Shown here: one piece after another, positions 20,271 through 31,184 of the stretch
Numbering within the stretch: the stretch's first letter is position 1
Layout of the letters: the number at the start of each line of letters is the position of its first letter
Origin: Nemertoderma westbladi
Taxonomy: Eukaryota; Xenacoelomorpha; Nemertodermatida; Nemertodermatidae
DNA: 42,792 bases
Assembly: GCA_032718475.1 (NCBI GenBank)
Contig: JAUCBJ010006403.1
Span: forward strand, 1 to 42,792
Reading direction: 5' to 3'
Notes under the pieces: model-generated
The model's input: only the letters and a program-made list of their open reading frames with translations
The model's database searches: none
Told to the model about the DNA's origin: nothing
Position numbers and translations under genes: made by a program

Positions 20271-20598
20271 ATTAATAATTATATTTATTTATTATCAAGC
20301 ACGTTAAGTAAAAAAACCTTACCGGTAGGTGTGTTAGTACCAAAGTATGTAAAAAACATTTCAATCCCTGTCTCCCTTTGTGAATTTCTCTCTACTTTTC
20401 CTGGCTTAGCCTCCTGAGAATGTCTTCAGCTGTGGGGCGAAACCTTCGGATCAGTTGGCTGCTGTCAGCTGATCACTGAATGCAGGCAACGTCTAGGTCC
20501 TGATGCTTTTTAGTTTTTTACATACTTTGGTACTTACACACCTACCGGTAAGTTTTTTTACTTAACGTGCTTGATAATAAATAAATATAATTATTAAT
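20271..20598. mobile_element. Foldback element with 86-bp arms
   Basis: The left arm 20271-20357 and right arm 20513-20598 are reverse complements with only two or three differences, starting ATTAATAATTATATTTATTT and ending at GTATGTAAAAAAC. The spacer of 155 bp contains CCTGAGAATGTCTTCAGC...GGCGAAACC, a word pattern seen near retroelement ends, and a smaller hairpin GATCAGTTGGC/AGCTGATC near 20450-20473. No coding frame is convincing. It could be a short MITE or an inverted duplication. The arms are so similar that the structure must be recent or kept similar by copying. Confidence 0.8.
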
Positions 20599-21187
20599 TA
20601 TAGGTTTTCAAGCTTCTACTTCAATAAAAACTGTTTACTATATCGCTCGAATTCTGTTGATTTATCATGTAATTTCATCCTAAATAACTTGTCAAAAAAG
20701 GTAATTAATATTTGCATACGTGACAGGATTCTTAAATTGATCTAAAGTAACTTCCGGAAATACTTTGTCACGTACGCCCGAAGCATCATCCTTTGGCAAA
20801 GATTAAGCGATCTCCAATCCCTATTTCTCTTGCGCTAAATCGGTAAATTTCATCCACGCTTTCAATTCTTTTATATACCGTTCATAAGGCTATTTAATGC
20901 TATTAAAAGTCGGAAGATTTTATATTTCCCAGGAGCCATTCCCTTCGCCATCGCTTATGCTACCATATTAATATTTAAGTAATGAGTATAATATCATATA
21001 AATAAACTGACATATAATGAAACCACTCACCTACTAACTCTACCATCCCCTCCACCACTCACATCACTGATCAGATAGCATAACAATAGCTGTATATTTT
21101 CCGAATTCAATCTCTATTATTTTTAACAATAAAAATAAAAGTGCATTTGTTTCAATTCTATGTCCATAACATACAAGTCCTATGCTA
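20599..21187. other. AT-rich spacer
   Basis: No gene or clear repeat was found. Confidence 0.4.
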
Positions 21188-21563
21188 AAGGATGGTTTAC
21201 ACGTGGTAACATTTTGAGCAAGTTTCTCAGCAACTTTGTGAAATTGCCGATCAAGTTGCTCGTGTAAACTCGAAGTTGCTGTAAAAAAGGTGCCACCTTT
21301 ACACTGCGAACAAGCGAAGTCTTTCAAAATTAAGTTCAAAGGTTCCATAGGGTCTAAGCTTCCACAGGGTCAAAGGTTCCACACTTTATTTTAAATATTT
21401 TAAGACATGTAAAAGGTTCCCCAACATGGGTCAAATCTTCCACAAAACCATGACGCCATGCCACAGAAAACCATGATTACACTTGATTCTCTGGCCACAG
21501 TTTGTAATACAGTACAGGTATTGTGTATGTTAGACCCCCACCCTGGGCACATGTTAATATTAT

Positions 21564-21579
21564 CCCCCCCCCCCCCCCC
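21564..21579. repeat. Run of 16 C
   Basis: Homopolymer C run in an AT-rich region, between the two inverted minisatellite arms. Length is uncertain as with any long homopolymer. Confidence 0.85.
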
Positions 21580-21770
21580 AGTCATTGTGACATATGGTAC
21601 TTTGGTCCGGCCCCTTCTACTGGCCTACCACTGATCCCCAGTACAACTGAATGAATTGTGGTAGTGAATATGCATATTGCACATAGAGCATATATAGACA
21701 GATTGCAGTATGGGCCTATAATAAAGAAAGATTTAAAGCGACAATAACTTTTAACTAAAATGTAGGTTCG

Positions 21771-21865
21771 TGAAACCTTTGACCCGGCTGTGGAACCTTT
21801 GACCCGGCTGTGGAACCTTTGACCCGGCTGTGGAACCTTTGACCCGGCTGTGGAACCTTTGACCC
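21771..21865. repeat. 20-bp tandem repeat, 4.75 copies
   Basis: Units are identical except in the first, which has TGAAACC for TGGAACC. The low divergence shows recent expansion in contrast with the degenerate inverted copies at 21335-21433. Confidence 0.95.
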
Positions 21866-23429
21866 ATTATGTTAAATATATTGGACCATAAGCGTTCCAT
21901 AACTGGTGACACTACAAACAAATAAATATAAGTGACAAAAAGTTGATGAGAGGTTGAAGGTTATAAAAATATAGGTTATAAAAATATAATAGGCATACAA
22001 TTATGTAATTTGAATTTATTGGAAACTCAGTACTGGCAATGCAGTAAAGGATGCCTATACAGTAGAAGTTCCAAACCTATTTGAAGTATTTCAGTCAATG
22101 GATCAAGACCAGTGTACCGATTCAATAAACCAGAATATAATAAAAGCCCGCATGGAATCAGCCAAGCGGCATGTTCCCCCAAAACTCAAATGAAAATAGT
22201 ATATGCCATGGCAAGACTCTGAGGATACTTTTAAAAGAGAAGATCTCAAGGTAGCCTAGAATGTAAAACTGAACAAACATCAACAAGGTTGAGAAGGCTA
22301 AGGAAGATCTTAAACTGCATACAACATCAGCCAGGAGAAGTACATACAGGACAACATTGAAGAAATTTCAACTGCTCACATACAGCAACAATCAAGACTT
22401 ATCTGGCAAACTGTAAATGAGGTATCTGGTCGGAAAAGTTGTGCAAAGGGGTGCCTCAAAGCCAATACTCCTGAAGAACGTGTTGGGAAGTGGAAAAATC
22501 ACTTCAGCAACTTGCTTGGGCAGCCACCAAACATTGAGGTGGGGGCAGCCCTACAAGGAAAATATATGACAATTATGACTACCTATAGAAACAGGGAACT
22601 TGACTCCTGACGAACTTCAACAAAGAAGCTTTAAAATTATGTATAATCATAAAGAGGCTGGATTAGATGAAATCCCTGCATAGGTATGGAAAAAGGAGTG
22701 CTAAACATACCATTATTGGATGTATACAACCGGATGCTGAAAGGGGAATATCCACCACCAATTTGGACTAAATGTCAACTAAAGCCTTCAACTTTGGAAT
22801 ACCAACAAACTATCGTGGGATGAGTCTGCTTGTGGTAGCTGCCAAAATATACAATAAAATGATTCTATATAGGATTAGGCCAAACATAGAGAAACTACTG
22901 CGTAAGAGCCAAAACGGATTTCGACCAAATAGATAAACAATAGCTCAGATACTTGCACTATGGAGACTGATTGAAGGAATTAAGTCAAAGAATCTCCCCG
23001 CAGTCATGACTTTTGTGGACTCAAGAAGGCATTCGACTCCATCCATAGAGGTAAAATGCTTGAAATCCTAAGAGCTTATGGAAAACCAGAAGTAATCGTT
23101 GCAGGCATTGGATTGTTATATTGTGACACAGAAGCTCAGGTACTCTCACCAGAAGGTGAAACTGAGTTTTTCTCAATCCTGGACGGTGTACTACATCCTG
23201 GATTAGGCAATGGGGATGGCTACAAAGGGTCTGGGATTCACAGATCTGGGATTCACACTTCAAGAACGCAGAAGTAGTAGATATCCGGTAACTAAATTCA
23301 CAGACACCAACTTTGCGGATGACATCACCCTGCTCTCTAATATGCTAAGATGTACAGCTTCTACTGAATAAAGCGGAGACGGCTGCTAAGGAGGTTTGAT
23401 TACATATAAATGCCACCTAAATCGAATTC

Positions 23430-23792
23430 ATGAACTTTAATGTTGATGGAAACTTGACAACAATTGATAATAATCAACTAAGGAAGGTTGCTGACTTCCA
23501 GTACCTAGGATCATGGATAGAGAGTAGCAAAAAGGACATAGAAGTTAAGAAAGCAAAGGCTTGGGTAGTTCTATCAAAAATGGATACCATCTGGAAATCA
23601 GATCTCTCCAGGCACCTGAAGACTAAGTTCTTTCGAGCCACAGTGGAAAGTGTATTTTTATATGGCGGTGAGACCTGGACACTGACGAAATCACTTGAAC
23701 ACCGAATTGTTGGTTGCTACACAAGACTACTAAGGGCAGACCTAAACATCAGCTGGAGACAACACATGACAAACGCTCTCTATGGTACCTAA
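23430..23792 (+). pseudogene. LINE B ORF2 C-terminal open segment
   Basis: 120 codons are open, covering DFQYLGSWIESS, KAWVVLSKMDTIWKS and ESVFLYGGETWTLT, and end with ALYGT then a stop. This is the post-RT region of the LINE B ORF2. The natural protein would continue into GHCWR-type sequence found after the C run. The frame upstream is broken by stops. Confidence 0.7.
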
Positions 23793-23804
23793 ACACCTGT
23801 ATCA

Positions 23805-23826
23805 CCCCCCCCCCCCCCCCCCCCCC
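23805..23826. repeat. Run of 22 C inside LINE B
   Basis: The homopolymer replaces part of the coding region between LYG and the GHCWR block. It is the longest C run in the window. It may be a real expansion or a sequencing or assembly error. Confidence 0.85.
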
Positions 23827-24062
23827 TTGAATGCAGAATAAAATTCTGTGGGCATTGCTGGAGAAGTAAAGACCATCATATGGGATCTACTTTTATGACA
23901 ACCAACACATGGAAAGCGTAGTCGTGGACGACCGGCTATAACATATACTGTATATACCAACTTGTAAGGGAAACTGAACTTGGGAGAAACGAAATTGCGA
24001 CAACTATGGAGAATCGGGAAGGATCTGATTTCCACTGTCCGAGTCTGTTCGACTTAGTAGTA

Positions 24063-24525
24063 GTGAAATGCAAATGAAAAAGTTTGAATTTACTATTTTC
24101 CCTCATTGACATTTATGAAATAATTTCAGAGAAATATTAGTTATATATGTAAGTTATGTGAAAGTATGGCCTAATGGATAATTGATTGTTAATTATTTCC
24201 ACTGGAGAGAATGATAACCAAAAGTCATAGATTTACTGTTCAAGATCATTACAACGAAATGATCGACTAGATAACAGCAGATTAAGAACCAGTGGAGAAA
24301 GAGGAGGTGGTGGAATGACTGATCCTTTAAACGTACCAGTATTAGTATCAGTACTTGACATCTTTAAACTACCTGAGTCTGAACTCCAGTAATCTCAAAT
24401 CTGTAATTTCTAAATTTTTGGTGGTCTTCAACTACCTCTTTATACATAACTAGTGTTGGATTCTAGTGTTGGTCTTTTGCCGCATTGGATATGACTCAGA
24501 CTGATGATGACTAGACACTTAAACA
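24063..24525. other. Spacer between LINE copies
   Basis: No gene is supported. TCTAGTGTTGGTCTTTT near 24462-24478 matches a piece of the LINE A RT region, so small LINE A scraps may be present. Confidence 0.4.
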
Positions 24526-24665
24526 GAGCTACTTCGCTTTGCAGGACATTGATTTCTCATGAGGACCAGCCAGTGCAAAAAAATCTTTGTACTTTGTTTG
24601 GCGGCCTCTTGGAGAGGATAATCTTAGTAAGTGTAGTGTTCAGCCCTTAAACACTAAGATTTCTC
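24526..24665 (+). mobile_element. LINE family A, short 3' scrap
   Basis: CTTCGCTTTGCAGGACATTG and GAGGACCAGCCAGTGC match the FAGHCFRREDQPV region of LINE A, followed by degenerate sequence like the next codons. About 140 bp remain. It lies just upstream of the main copy in the same orientation. Confidence 0.7.
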
Positions 24666-24698
24666 TATTGATCCACTATTGATGAATTCAACTGCAGC

Positions 24699-27423
24699 AT
24701 GCAGCATTGGACAAAATTGACCAAATCTCTAACCGCAATCATCCGTTGCCACTTCTCATGTTCTGGAAGACTGGCTAAGAAGTTTCCTAAGGTGGTTCTG
24801 ATTGTGTGCTACTCTCCAACTAGTGTTGCCCCTGTAGAGGAGGTGGTAAATTTCTACCAGAATCTACAAGCAGCTACTGATGGAGTGGATCAGCATGCAT
24901 TCTTAACATTCCTGGGAGACTTTAATGCAAGTCTGCATCAATCACCTACATCGCCCTGGGTCTATAGCAATAGTGTTAACCGAAATTCCGTCCATCTTCA
25001 GGATTTTATCTCTGGAAATGGATTGTTTTCGGCTGGAACCCAGTAGTTCAAGAAGCGAACTGGAAAGCTATGGACTCATAGTGGACCCAGTGGTCACAAG
25101 TCCCAGATAGACCATATCCTGTTTCGTAGGAAATACAGGAGCTCTATACAAGACTGTAATGCATTTACACTACGACCCTTCTCCAGTGATCACCGCCTTA
25201 TTGTGGCCAAGGTAAGACTTAGTCTGCGTGCTAGCAGAACAACGAAATCTGCCTTGCCGCGGCATGACTGGTCCTCTCTGTTGCAACAGCCAAGTGTGAG
25301 ATCCAGCTTCACACTACAGCTGAGCAACAGGTATGAGGTTCTTGCCTCTGAGGCGGCAGATCACTGTGAGGGCTATACTGCCTTCACTGAGGCGGTTAAG
25401 TTAGCAGCTGCAGAAACAGTTCCTGTATACCCTCGAAACAGGAAACGGGCCCCCTGGACTGACAACAAAATTCAGAAGTGCCGAAATAACCTCTACAAGG
25501 CGCAGAAAGAGTCCCGACTCAAACAGATTACAGCGGCCAAGAATGCAGTTAAGGCTGCATCTAGGTCCCTGAACAGGCAGTACTCTGTTAATTTACAGGA
25601 GCTAATAAACCAACAGGTTGATGCCATCAATGATGCTGACGACAGCAGGCAATCATCCCAGGCATGGAGATCGATCAACTTGCTTGCTGGTCGAAAAAGC
25701 CAACCAACCACCAAGGTTAAGGCTGAATCACCAGCCGATCGCCTCAATGGTTGGAAGGCCCACTTTGAAAAGCTCCTCAATAATGACAGGGTATTGCCTG
25801 ATAACTTTATAGAAGTAAAAGTGTCTGAGTCTGTACTCCCAGATATTCCCATTGGTGATATCTCCTTTGCAGAAGTGAAGGCTGCTGCAAAGAGCATTAA
25901 GACCAATCGTGCCAGTGGAGTAGATGGTGTTCCCCCTGAGGTCTTTAAAATACCTGAGTGTTTAAAGCTCATCTATCCCATCATAGTAGACATGTACCGA
26001 ACAACAAGAGTCCCACAATAAATGAAAACAAATAAGTTGGTGCCAGTTCCCAAGAAGGGCAACCTAACACTCTATGGTTCTTTTCGGGGAATCTCATTGA
26101 TCTCGATTGCTGCAAAGCTATACAATAGAATTATATTAAATCGCATCAGGGATCCCATTGAGAGACTGCTCCGTGGAAATCAGAATGGGTTCCGTAAAGG
26201 TCGTGGGACCATGGAGCCCATTTTGGCACTTAGAAGGATAATCAGAAAAGATAAAGATAAATAGAAAGAGTTATCAAAAAAGAAAGACAGGCATCTGGCT
26301 GTTATCTTTGTTGACTTCTTCAAGGCCTTTGATTCAGTCTCTCGCTCACGTATGTTCAGCATACTTTCATTATATGGGATTCCTGATGAAATTATTGCAG
26401 CAATCAGATCAGTATACGATGGTTCGACAACATTTGTGTCTACTGTTGACGGTGACACAGAACCATTTGAAGTGTTATGGGGCGTCCTCCAGGGAGACAC
26501 ACTTGCACCATTCTTGTTCATAATTGTTGTTGACTATGTTCTACGCATGTCCTTAGATCATCATAATGATGATAGGGTGATGATAACTCCACCTACTGGC
26601 TCCAGAAGTCGAGGAAATCCTGCCAAGTACCTAACTGATCTAGACTTTGCTGATGACTTAGGAGTACTCTCAGAATCACTAGAGGGAGCCCAACGGCTCC
26701 TCAGCTCATTAGAACATGCTGCTTCTAGTGTTGGTCTTTTTATTAACTCCAGAAAGACCAAAATTTTGACAGTTAACTTTGAAAGTCCTCAGCAAGTCTC
26801 TGATCGGATGAGCATAAGCTCAAAAGAAGGTATGCTTGAGCATGTGGATGACTTCTGTTACCTGGGATCATGGATCCGGAAGTCCGGTGAGGACCTTCGA
26901 ATACGTAAGGGAAAGGCATGGGCAGCCTTGAATAGGCTTTCCAGGATTTGGAAGTCACCGGGAATTAATCGGACACTTAAGGTCCGATTATTTAGAGCAG
27001 CAGTAGTTCCAGTACTCCTCTGGGAGTCCATGCTGGGCTCTAACTGCTGAGGACACCAAATCTCTGGATGGCACATTCACAAGAATGCTACGCCGGGTTC
27101 ATTGTGTCAAGTACAATGCACACATCTCCAACCAGACACTATATAACATTGGAGGTGTCTCATTGGTTCCCCCAAGCTTGACACTAGAACAAAATCGCCT
27201 CCGCTTTGCAGGACATTGCTTTCGCCGTGAGGACCAGCCAGTGCATAATCTTGTACTTTGGCAGCCTCATGGAGTGAATAAGCATGGTGGACAGCCCATG
27301 ACTTTCTTGAGACGCATCTTAAAGGACACTGGCCTTGAAAATGCGGATGATCTAGCAAATGTCATGGGTGATAGGGAGTTGTGGCGGTGCAATTTTGTCG
27401 ATAAGCCGGCACAGCATTCTTAA
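24699..27423 (+). pseudogene. LINE A ORF2: endonuclease and reverse transcriptase
   Basis: A single frame runs from 24699 to about 27020. Endonuclease motifs are FLGDFNAS (about 24915), SQIDHILF (about 25100) and SSDHRLIVAK (about 25185). RT motifs are TNRASGVDGVPPEVFK, VPVPKKGNL, FRGISLISIAAKLYNRIIL, GNQNGFRKGRG, VIFVDFFKAFDSV (first catalytic Asp), VLQGDTLAPFLFIIVVDY and LDFADDLGVL (catalytic Asp pair). Stops lie at 25044, 26019 and 26262; the last follows a 20-odd-bp A-rich insertion. A 2-bp deletion near 27021 shifts the C-terminal ALTAEDTKS region, which reads on from 27085 to 27423. Catalytic residues are intact. The product would nick and reverse-transcribe at new target sites. Confidence 0.88.
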
Positions 27424-27455
27424 AAATGCAGCTGCAAAGCAGCATGCCGATCCTA
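24699..27455 (+). mobile_element. LINE family A, longest copy (endonuclease, RT, 3' end)
   Basis: This copy is the reference for all family A fragments in the window. It carries the C-terminal part of an APE-type endonuclease, a linker, a reverse transcriptase and the C-terminal region, then a short 3' UTR ending GATCCTAGTAGTAGTAGTA. The TAG tail is typical of RTE-like and CR1-like LINEs that end in microsatellites. The 5' end is truncated inside the endonuclease. Damage is light: three stops in one otherwise continuous frame and one 2-bp deletion, so it is among the younger insertions here. Confidence 0.9.
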
Positions 27456-27465
27456 GTAGTAGTAG

Positions 27466-27530
27466 TATGGGTGATAGGAGTTGTGGCAGCGCAATTTTGT
27501 CAGTAAGTAGGCATAACATTCCTGAGATCC
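27466..27530 (+). mobile_element. LINE family A, second 3' end piece
   Basis: ATGGGTGATAGGAGTTGTGG at 27466 repeats the last codons of the ORF2 (MGDRELWRCNFVDKPAQHS) in diverged form, directly after the TAG tail of the main copy. It is a tandem partial 3' end from another, older copy. Confidence 0.7.
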
Positions 27531-28046
27531 AACATAACGATTATAGATATATAGGCCTTATAAAGTCGAAGCTCCCACTCTCTCAGGTTCTGCTGGCACT
27601 AATGGACTACCTCAGAATGGTCATTGTGTCACCCATAGCCTTAATTAATACCACACAGCAATGTGGAAAGGGCAGTTTGTCACCTATAACCTTAATTAAT
27701 TACACTATGAATGCCACGGTGTAGTATAATCCCACCTCAACTCATATTAGGTATGTTATTTTTTGATATCCATCACTAAAGAACTAATTTTGAATAATAT
27801 ATGTATAGGCTTTATACAATATATAAAAAAAATATTAAATAGGTATTGACATTGGTATTATGACATATATGATGAAAATAAAGGCATTGAATAATTATTC
27901 CAATTAATCAAATCCAGAAACAATATAAATAATCAATAAGGTGTCAGATAATGTAATGCTTCAAGGATACATCTACATAAGGTGCCAGTTTTTAATAATC
28001 ATGTTTGGCATATCCACCATTCTGTATGCAGTCCAAGGTCAATCCG
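27531..28046. other. AT-rich spacer between LINE A pieces
   Basis: No gene seen. A phrase similar to TTAATTAATACCACA/TTAATTAATTACACT is repeated near 27645 and 27690. Confidence 0.4.
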
Positions 28047-28535
28047 GATCCGGAAGTCAGGTGAGGACCTTCAAAATGAATAATTAAGGGAAATGCATGT
28101 GCAACATTGAATGGGGTTTCCAGGATTTGGAAGTCACACAGAATACATCGGAACAAATGGACTTAAGGTCCGATTATTTAGAGCAGCAGTAGCTCCAGTA
28201 CTCCTCTATGGGAGTCCATGCTGGGCTCTAACTGCTGAGGACACCAAATCCCAGGAGAGCACATTCACAAGAATGCTACTCCGGGTTCATTGTGTCAAGT
28301 ACAATGCACACATCTCCAACCAGACACTATATAACATTGGAGGTGTCTCACTGGTTCCCCCAAGTTTGACACTTGAACAAAGCCGCCTCCACTTTGCAGG
28401 ACATTGTTTTCGCCATGAGAACCTGCTGTGCACCATCTACTGCTGTGGCAGCCCCATGGAGTGAATTAGAAGGGCAGCCCCATGGCATTTCGTTCCCCCG
28501 TTGGCGTTCCATTCTTTGAGACACCTCTTAAAGAA
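28047..28535 (+). mobile_element. LINE family A, another 3' fragment
   Basis: Begins at GATCCGGAAGTCAGGTGAGG (GSWIRKSGEDL region) and continues with KVRLFRAAVAPVLLYGSPCW, ALTAEDTKSQESTFTRMLLR and FAGHCFRHEN, open from 28111 to 28464. The 3' part is broken and ends near TTTGAGACACCTCTTAAAGA at about 28535. Divergence is higher than between the 2.5-kb and 27-kb copies. Confidence 0.82.
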
Positions 28536-28913
28536 CACTGACATGATACAGAACACTGATATACGCAACTATAACTGTATATTATTATATTCACAATTAA
28601 ACTTTTAAATAACAATTGCAGTAACAACACCTTAATATAATAATGAAGAAATATAACACCAAAATATTATACCGAAATCAGACAAACGTTGATGAATGCG
28701 AGTCACTTGACGTACATAAACCTATTGGCAGATTCTCTATACAGACGTATTCCTTAGACACAGTTTAAAAATAATACATTACACATCATAATCGTTTTGT
28801 TAATAATTACATTACACATCAACCTTGGGGATGTGGGATTCTCTGTTATCGTATTCCAGACTTAACCCAGGGGTTGATAAGTCAGTTTGGTATTTGGAAC
28901 TCGGGCACCCCTG
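28536..28913. other. Spacer, no gene seen
   Basis: AT-rich. AATTACATTACACATCA and ATAATACATTACACATCA near 28770-28820 form a small direct repeat. Confidence 0.4.
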
Positions 28914-29153
28914 ATGCACATTAATGACCATTGTAGAGGGAAACTGAGGCGGTTTCGAATTGGGGCGATAGGGATTTTATTTTTAATATTTATTGTTTAC
29001 ATTAAAATATCTCCCTGGGGTAGCTCCATATATTTTACTAATCACATTACAGGAGCAAAACAATGCGATCCAGATCGACCTTCTATATCGCCCATCAGTC
29101 AACCATTGATGTTTTATCAGCCTCATTCTTTCTGTTGGGACAGTTTCCATTGA
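28914..29153 (+). CDS. Possible exon with type II membrane anchor (weak)
   Basis: From ATG at 28914 the frame reads a basic stretch (CRGKLRRFRIG), then a 17-residue hydrophobic run (AIGILFLIFIVYIKI), then a polar segment to a stop at 29151-29153. A short basic cytosolic tail followed by a single hydrophobic helix is the layout of type II Golgi enzymes such as glycosyl- or sulfotransferases. A GTGAGT donor-like site lies just downstream at about 29195, in a different frame. No enzyme domain is visible, so the function is unknown and the whole frame may be chance. Confidence 0.2.
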   Translation: MHINDHCRGKLRRFRIGAIGILFLIFIVYIKISPWGSSIYFTNHITGAKQCDPDRPSISPISQPLMFYQPHSFCWDSFH

Positions 29154-31184
29154 CAATCGGTACAGCGCCAACATCTGGGGGAACTGCAGCAGATGTGAGT
29201 ATATATCAGGAGAGACACTGAAAGACTAGAGGAAACCCATCAGATGTAAGTGTGTCAGTCGGCAGTGTGGCACATCGTGAAGTATATGTGCTGGATGTAC
29301 AGTATTAAGCGCTACACCTACGCCTACGCCTACCCTTACACACATACACCGACTTGAGTTAGGTTAGTAAAGAAGCAGGTTACAGAGACGGGTTGAAAGA
29401 AACCAAACCAATAAACGAGAGTTAGGAATATTGTAGAAAACCCAATTTAATTGAGAATTAGCATCTTGATAATCACCAGTCAGATGTATAGGCCTACAGG
29501 CTTACTGTACATGTAGGTGTAGGCCTAGTGTTTATCCCCAGATGTTATGCAATAAAACAGGTCTGGGGCCTCCGTGCCTCAAAACTGTGTAATTTATTAT
29601 ACTGTACTATGGATAGTTATATTATTGACTTCGCGAAATTATGGTTTCCAACATACACGGACACACAAACTTTTGAGATAGTATATACATAACCCTTCGC
29701 TGATTTCTCGTCCTATGGAATAGAAAAATATAAATTTTATACAGATCATGTTTTTTTTTACATCAAATTATTTTTATAGCCTAACGACTAGTGCAGTTTT
29801 CTATGCCACATTTGATTTCTTCTTTCTTTTTCTGAAACAGTAACACCAAATTTCAGGTATTTTTTTTGAATGAATTTAAATAAATTGAATGCTGTACATC
29901 GTGGATCTCCGAGCGGATACAGCGCCTGAACCGCTCTAACAATAGTGTTTGGTGGCTCATGTTGAAATCCGACTAAAAGGCAGTAGAAATTTAAACAGCT
30001 ATGACCCTAACTAAGCAAGACACTATATGTTAATGTTCACGCAAACCCTGCGGTACAATGGTAAACTGGCTACTCACTTGGGAAATAGTGCCCCCCTGCA
30101 TCATACGTAACAGTCAAGAGCGAGAAGCCTTGACACCTTCGTTCGGGTTGGCTCTGGTGTTTCCTGTTTCACACAGTCACAGATCACTCTACTTTTACAT
30201 CCTATTACAGTATTACAGTAGGATTGGTACAACAGTGTACATATTGTCTGAATTTACATATTGTCAAACTGTCTGAATCAGATTCTATTACTGTGTGAAT
30301 ATGCAATACAACTAAAGTAAATATACAAAAATAAAATAAATGGGAGTTAGTTAAGTTAATATTATCAGCTAACACGCTGAGAAGTGCCTACAGGTTCAGC
30401 ATAAGGTATGTCTATATATATGGGTATATATAAGGTATTCATTGGTAACTGTCTGCATATGATCAAAGTTCCCACCAATAATATAAATACCCAACTACTG
30501 TATTTCGGATTTATCAGATTAAAGAAGACCCACATTTTTCAAAAAAGGCCACAAATATTCAGACATAAGCCACAATTAGCCACGATAAGTAAAATATACT
30601 CTCTATTTTCAAAAGGAATTATAGGATACATTCCAACTAAAAGCTTCCTATAAATTAAATCTATGGTTTTAAAACAATTTGTTACACAAACTGTAAACTG
30701 ATAGAAGCTCCAAGTTTGAAATCCTTTGAAAAAACAAACTGTGTTGATGATTGATTGTTAATGATGATTAATTGACAATGATTTGACAGAATGCTGCGGA
30801 CATGTCTCGTTTATTCCTAAATGTCCTTGACAATACTGGATACAACAATCCCCACGGACAATCTCTCTTTTAAGTTTTCCCCAGGTTGTATCGATGACTT
30901 TAGGATTGAGCAATTAACATTAAATTATTATTATTCCTCAAACTTGCCCATTTGTTATTCGTTATGTTGCCTATTCGTCTTCCAACAAATTCGTAACATT
31001 TACTTTCACTGAGCTATGTGACATCACAGTCGGCAACAGACCTTTACATTTGCTGAACTACAGCTATGCGACATCACTACTACTACTGTACTCCTATAAT
31101 TGGCCTGCTGCATTGAAACTGCACATTGAGGTGCTAGGCTTAACAAAAAAAAGGCAACAACCATAAAATCTAAAATTGGCAAGC
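29154..31184. other. AT-rich spacer
   Basis: Only tiny open frames occur (for example 30058-30276, 30408-30653 and 30821-31012 on +), none with a recognisable motif. There is a short CCTACG repeat at about 29320. Two similar words, GCTATGTGACATCAC and GCTATGCGACATCAC, lie about 50 bp apart near 31013-31078. Confidence 0.4.
29889..29976 (+). repeat. Weak tRNA-like segment
   Basis: GGATCTCCGAGCGGATACAGCG resembles a Ser-type tRNA A box and D-arm. GTTGAAATCCGA near 29960 is a degraded B box. Spacing is plausible for a tRNA-derived repeat, but arms do not pair well. Confidence 0.2.

Larger units (their letters stand above)
21188..21865. mobile_element. Possible non-autonomous element with inverted minisatellite arms
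   Basis: At 21771-21865 a 20-bp unit, TGGAACCTTTGACCCGGCTG, repeats about 4.75 times almost perfectly. At 21335-21433 degenerate copies of the same unit lie in the opposite orientation (GGGTCAAAGGTTCCAC and variants). Upstream, 21190-21300 holds repeated TTTACAC and GCAACTT words in both orientations, of the sort seen in some hAT-like MITEs. Together these suggest one element with subterminal repeats, but exact ends and a target duplication were not found. Confidence 0.5.
22040..24062 (+). mobile_element. LINE family B, decayed ORF2
   Basis: Fragments in several frames follow the order of an RTE-like, craniofacial-development-protein-2-like LINE: linker (QQQSRLIWQTVNEVSGRKSC, about 22390), RT start (KEAGLDEIPA, about 22660), NYRGMSLLVVAAKIYNKMIL (about 22810) with RKSQNGFRPNR, then an open C-terminal frame 23430-23792 (VADFQYLGSWIESSKKDIEV, FLYGGETWTLTKSLEHRIVG). 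A run of 22 C follows, then IKFCGHCWRSKDHH (about 23840) and QLVRETELGRNEIATTMENR to about 24030. The end shows TTAGTAGTAGTG. The catalytic RT blocks are frameshifted. It is related to family A but clearly distinct in sequence. Confidence 0.8.

Noticed and set aside
25493-25972. A 159-codon minus-strand frame inside LINE A
   Set aside because: It lies opposite the LINE ORF2 linker, has no known motif and is an antisense shadow.
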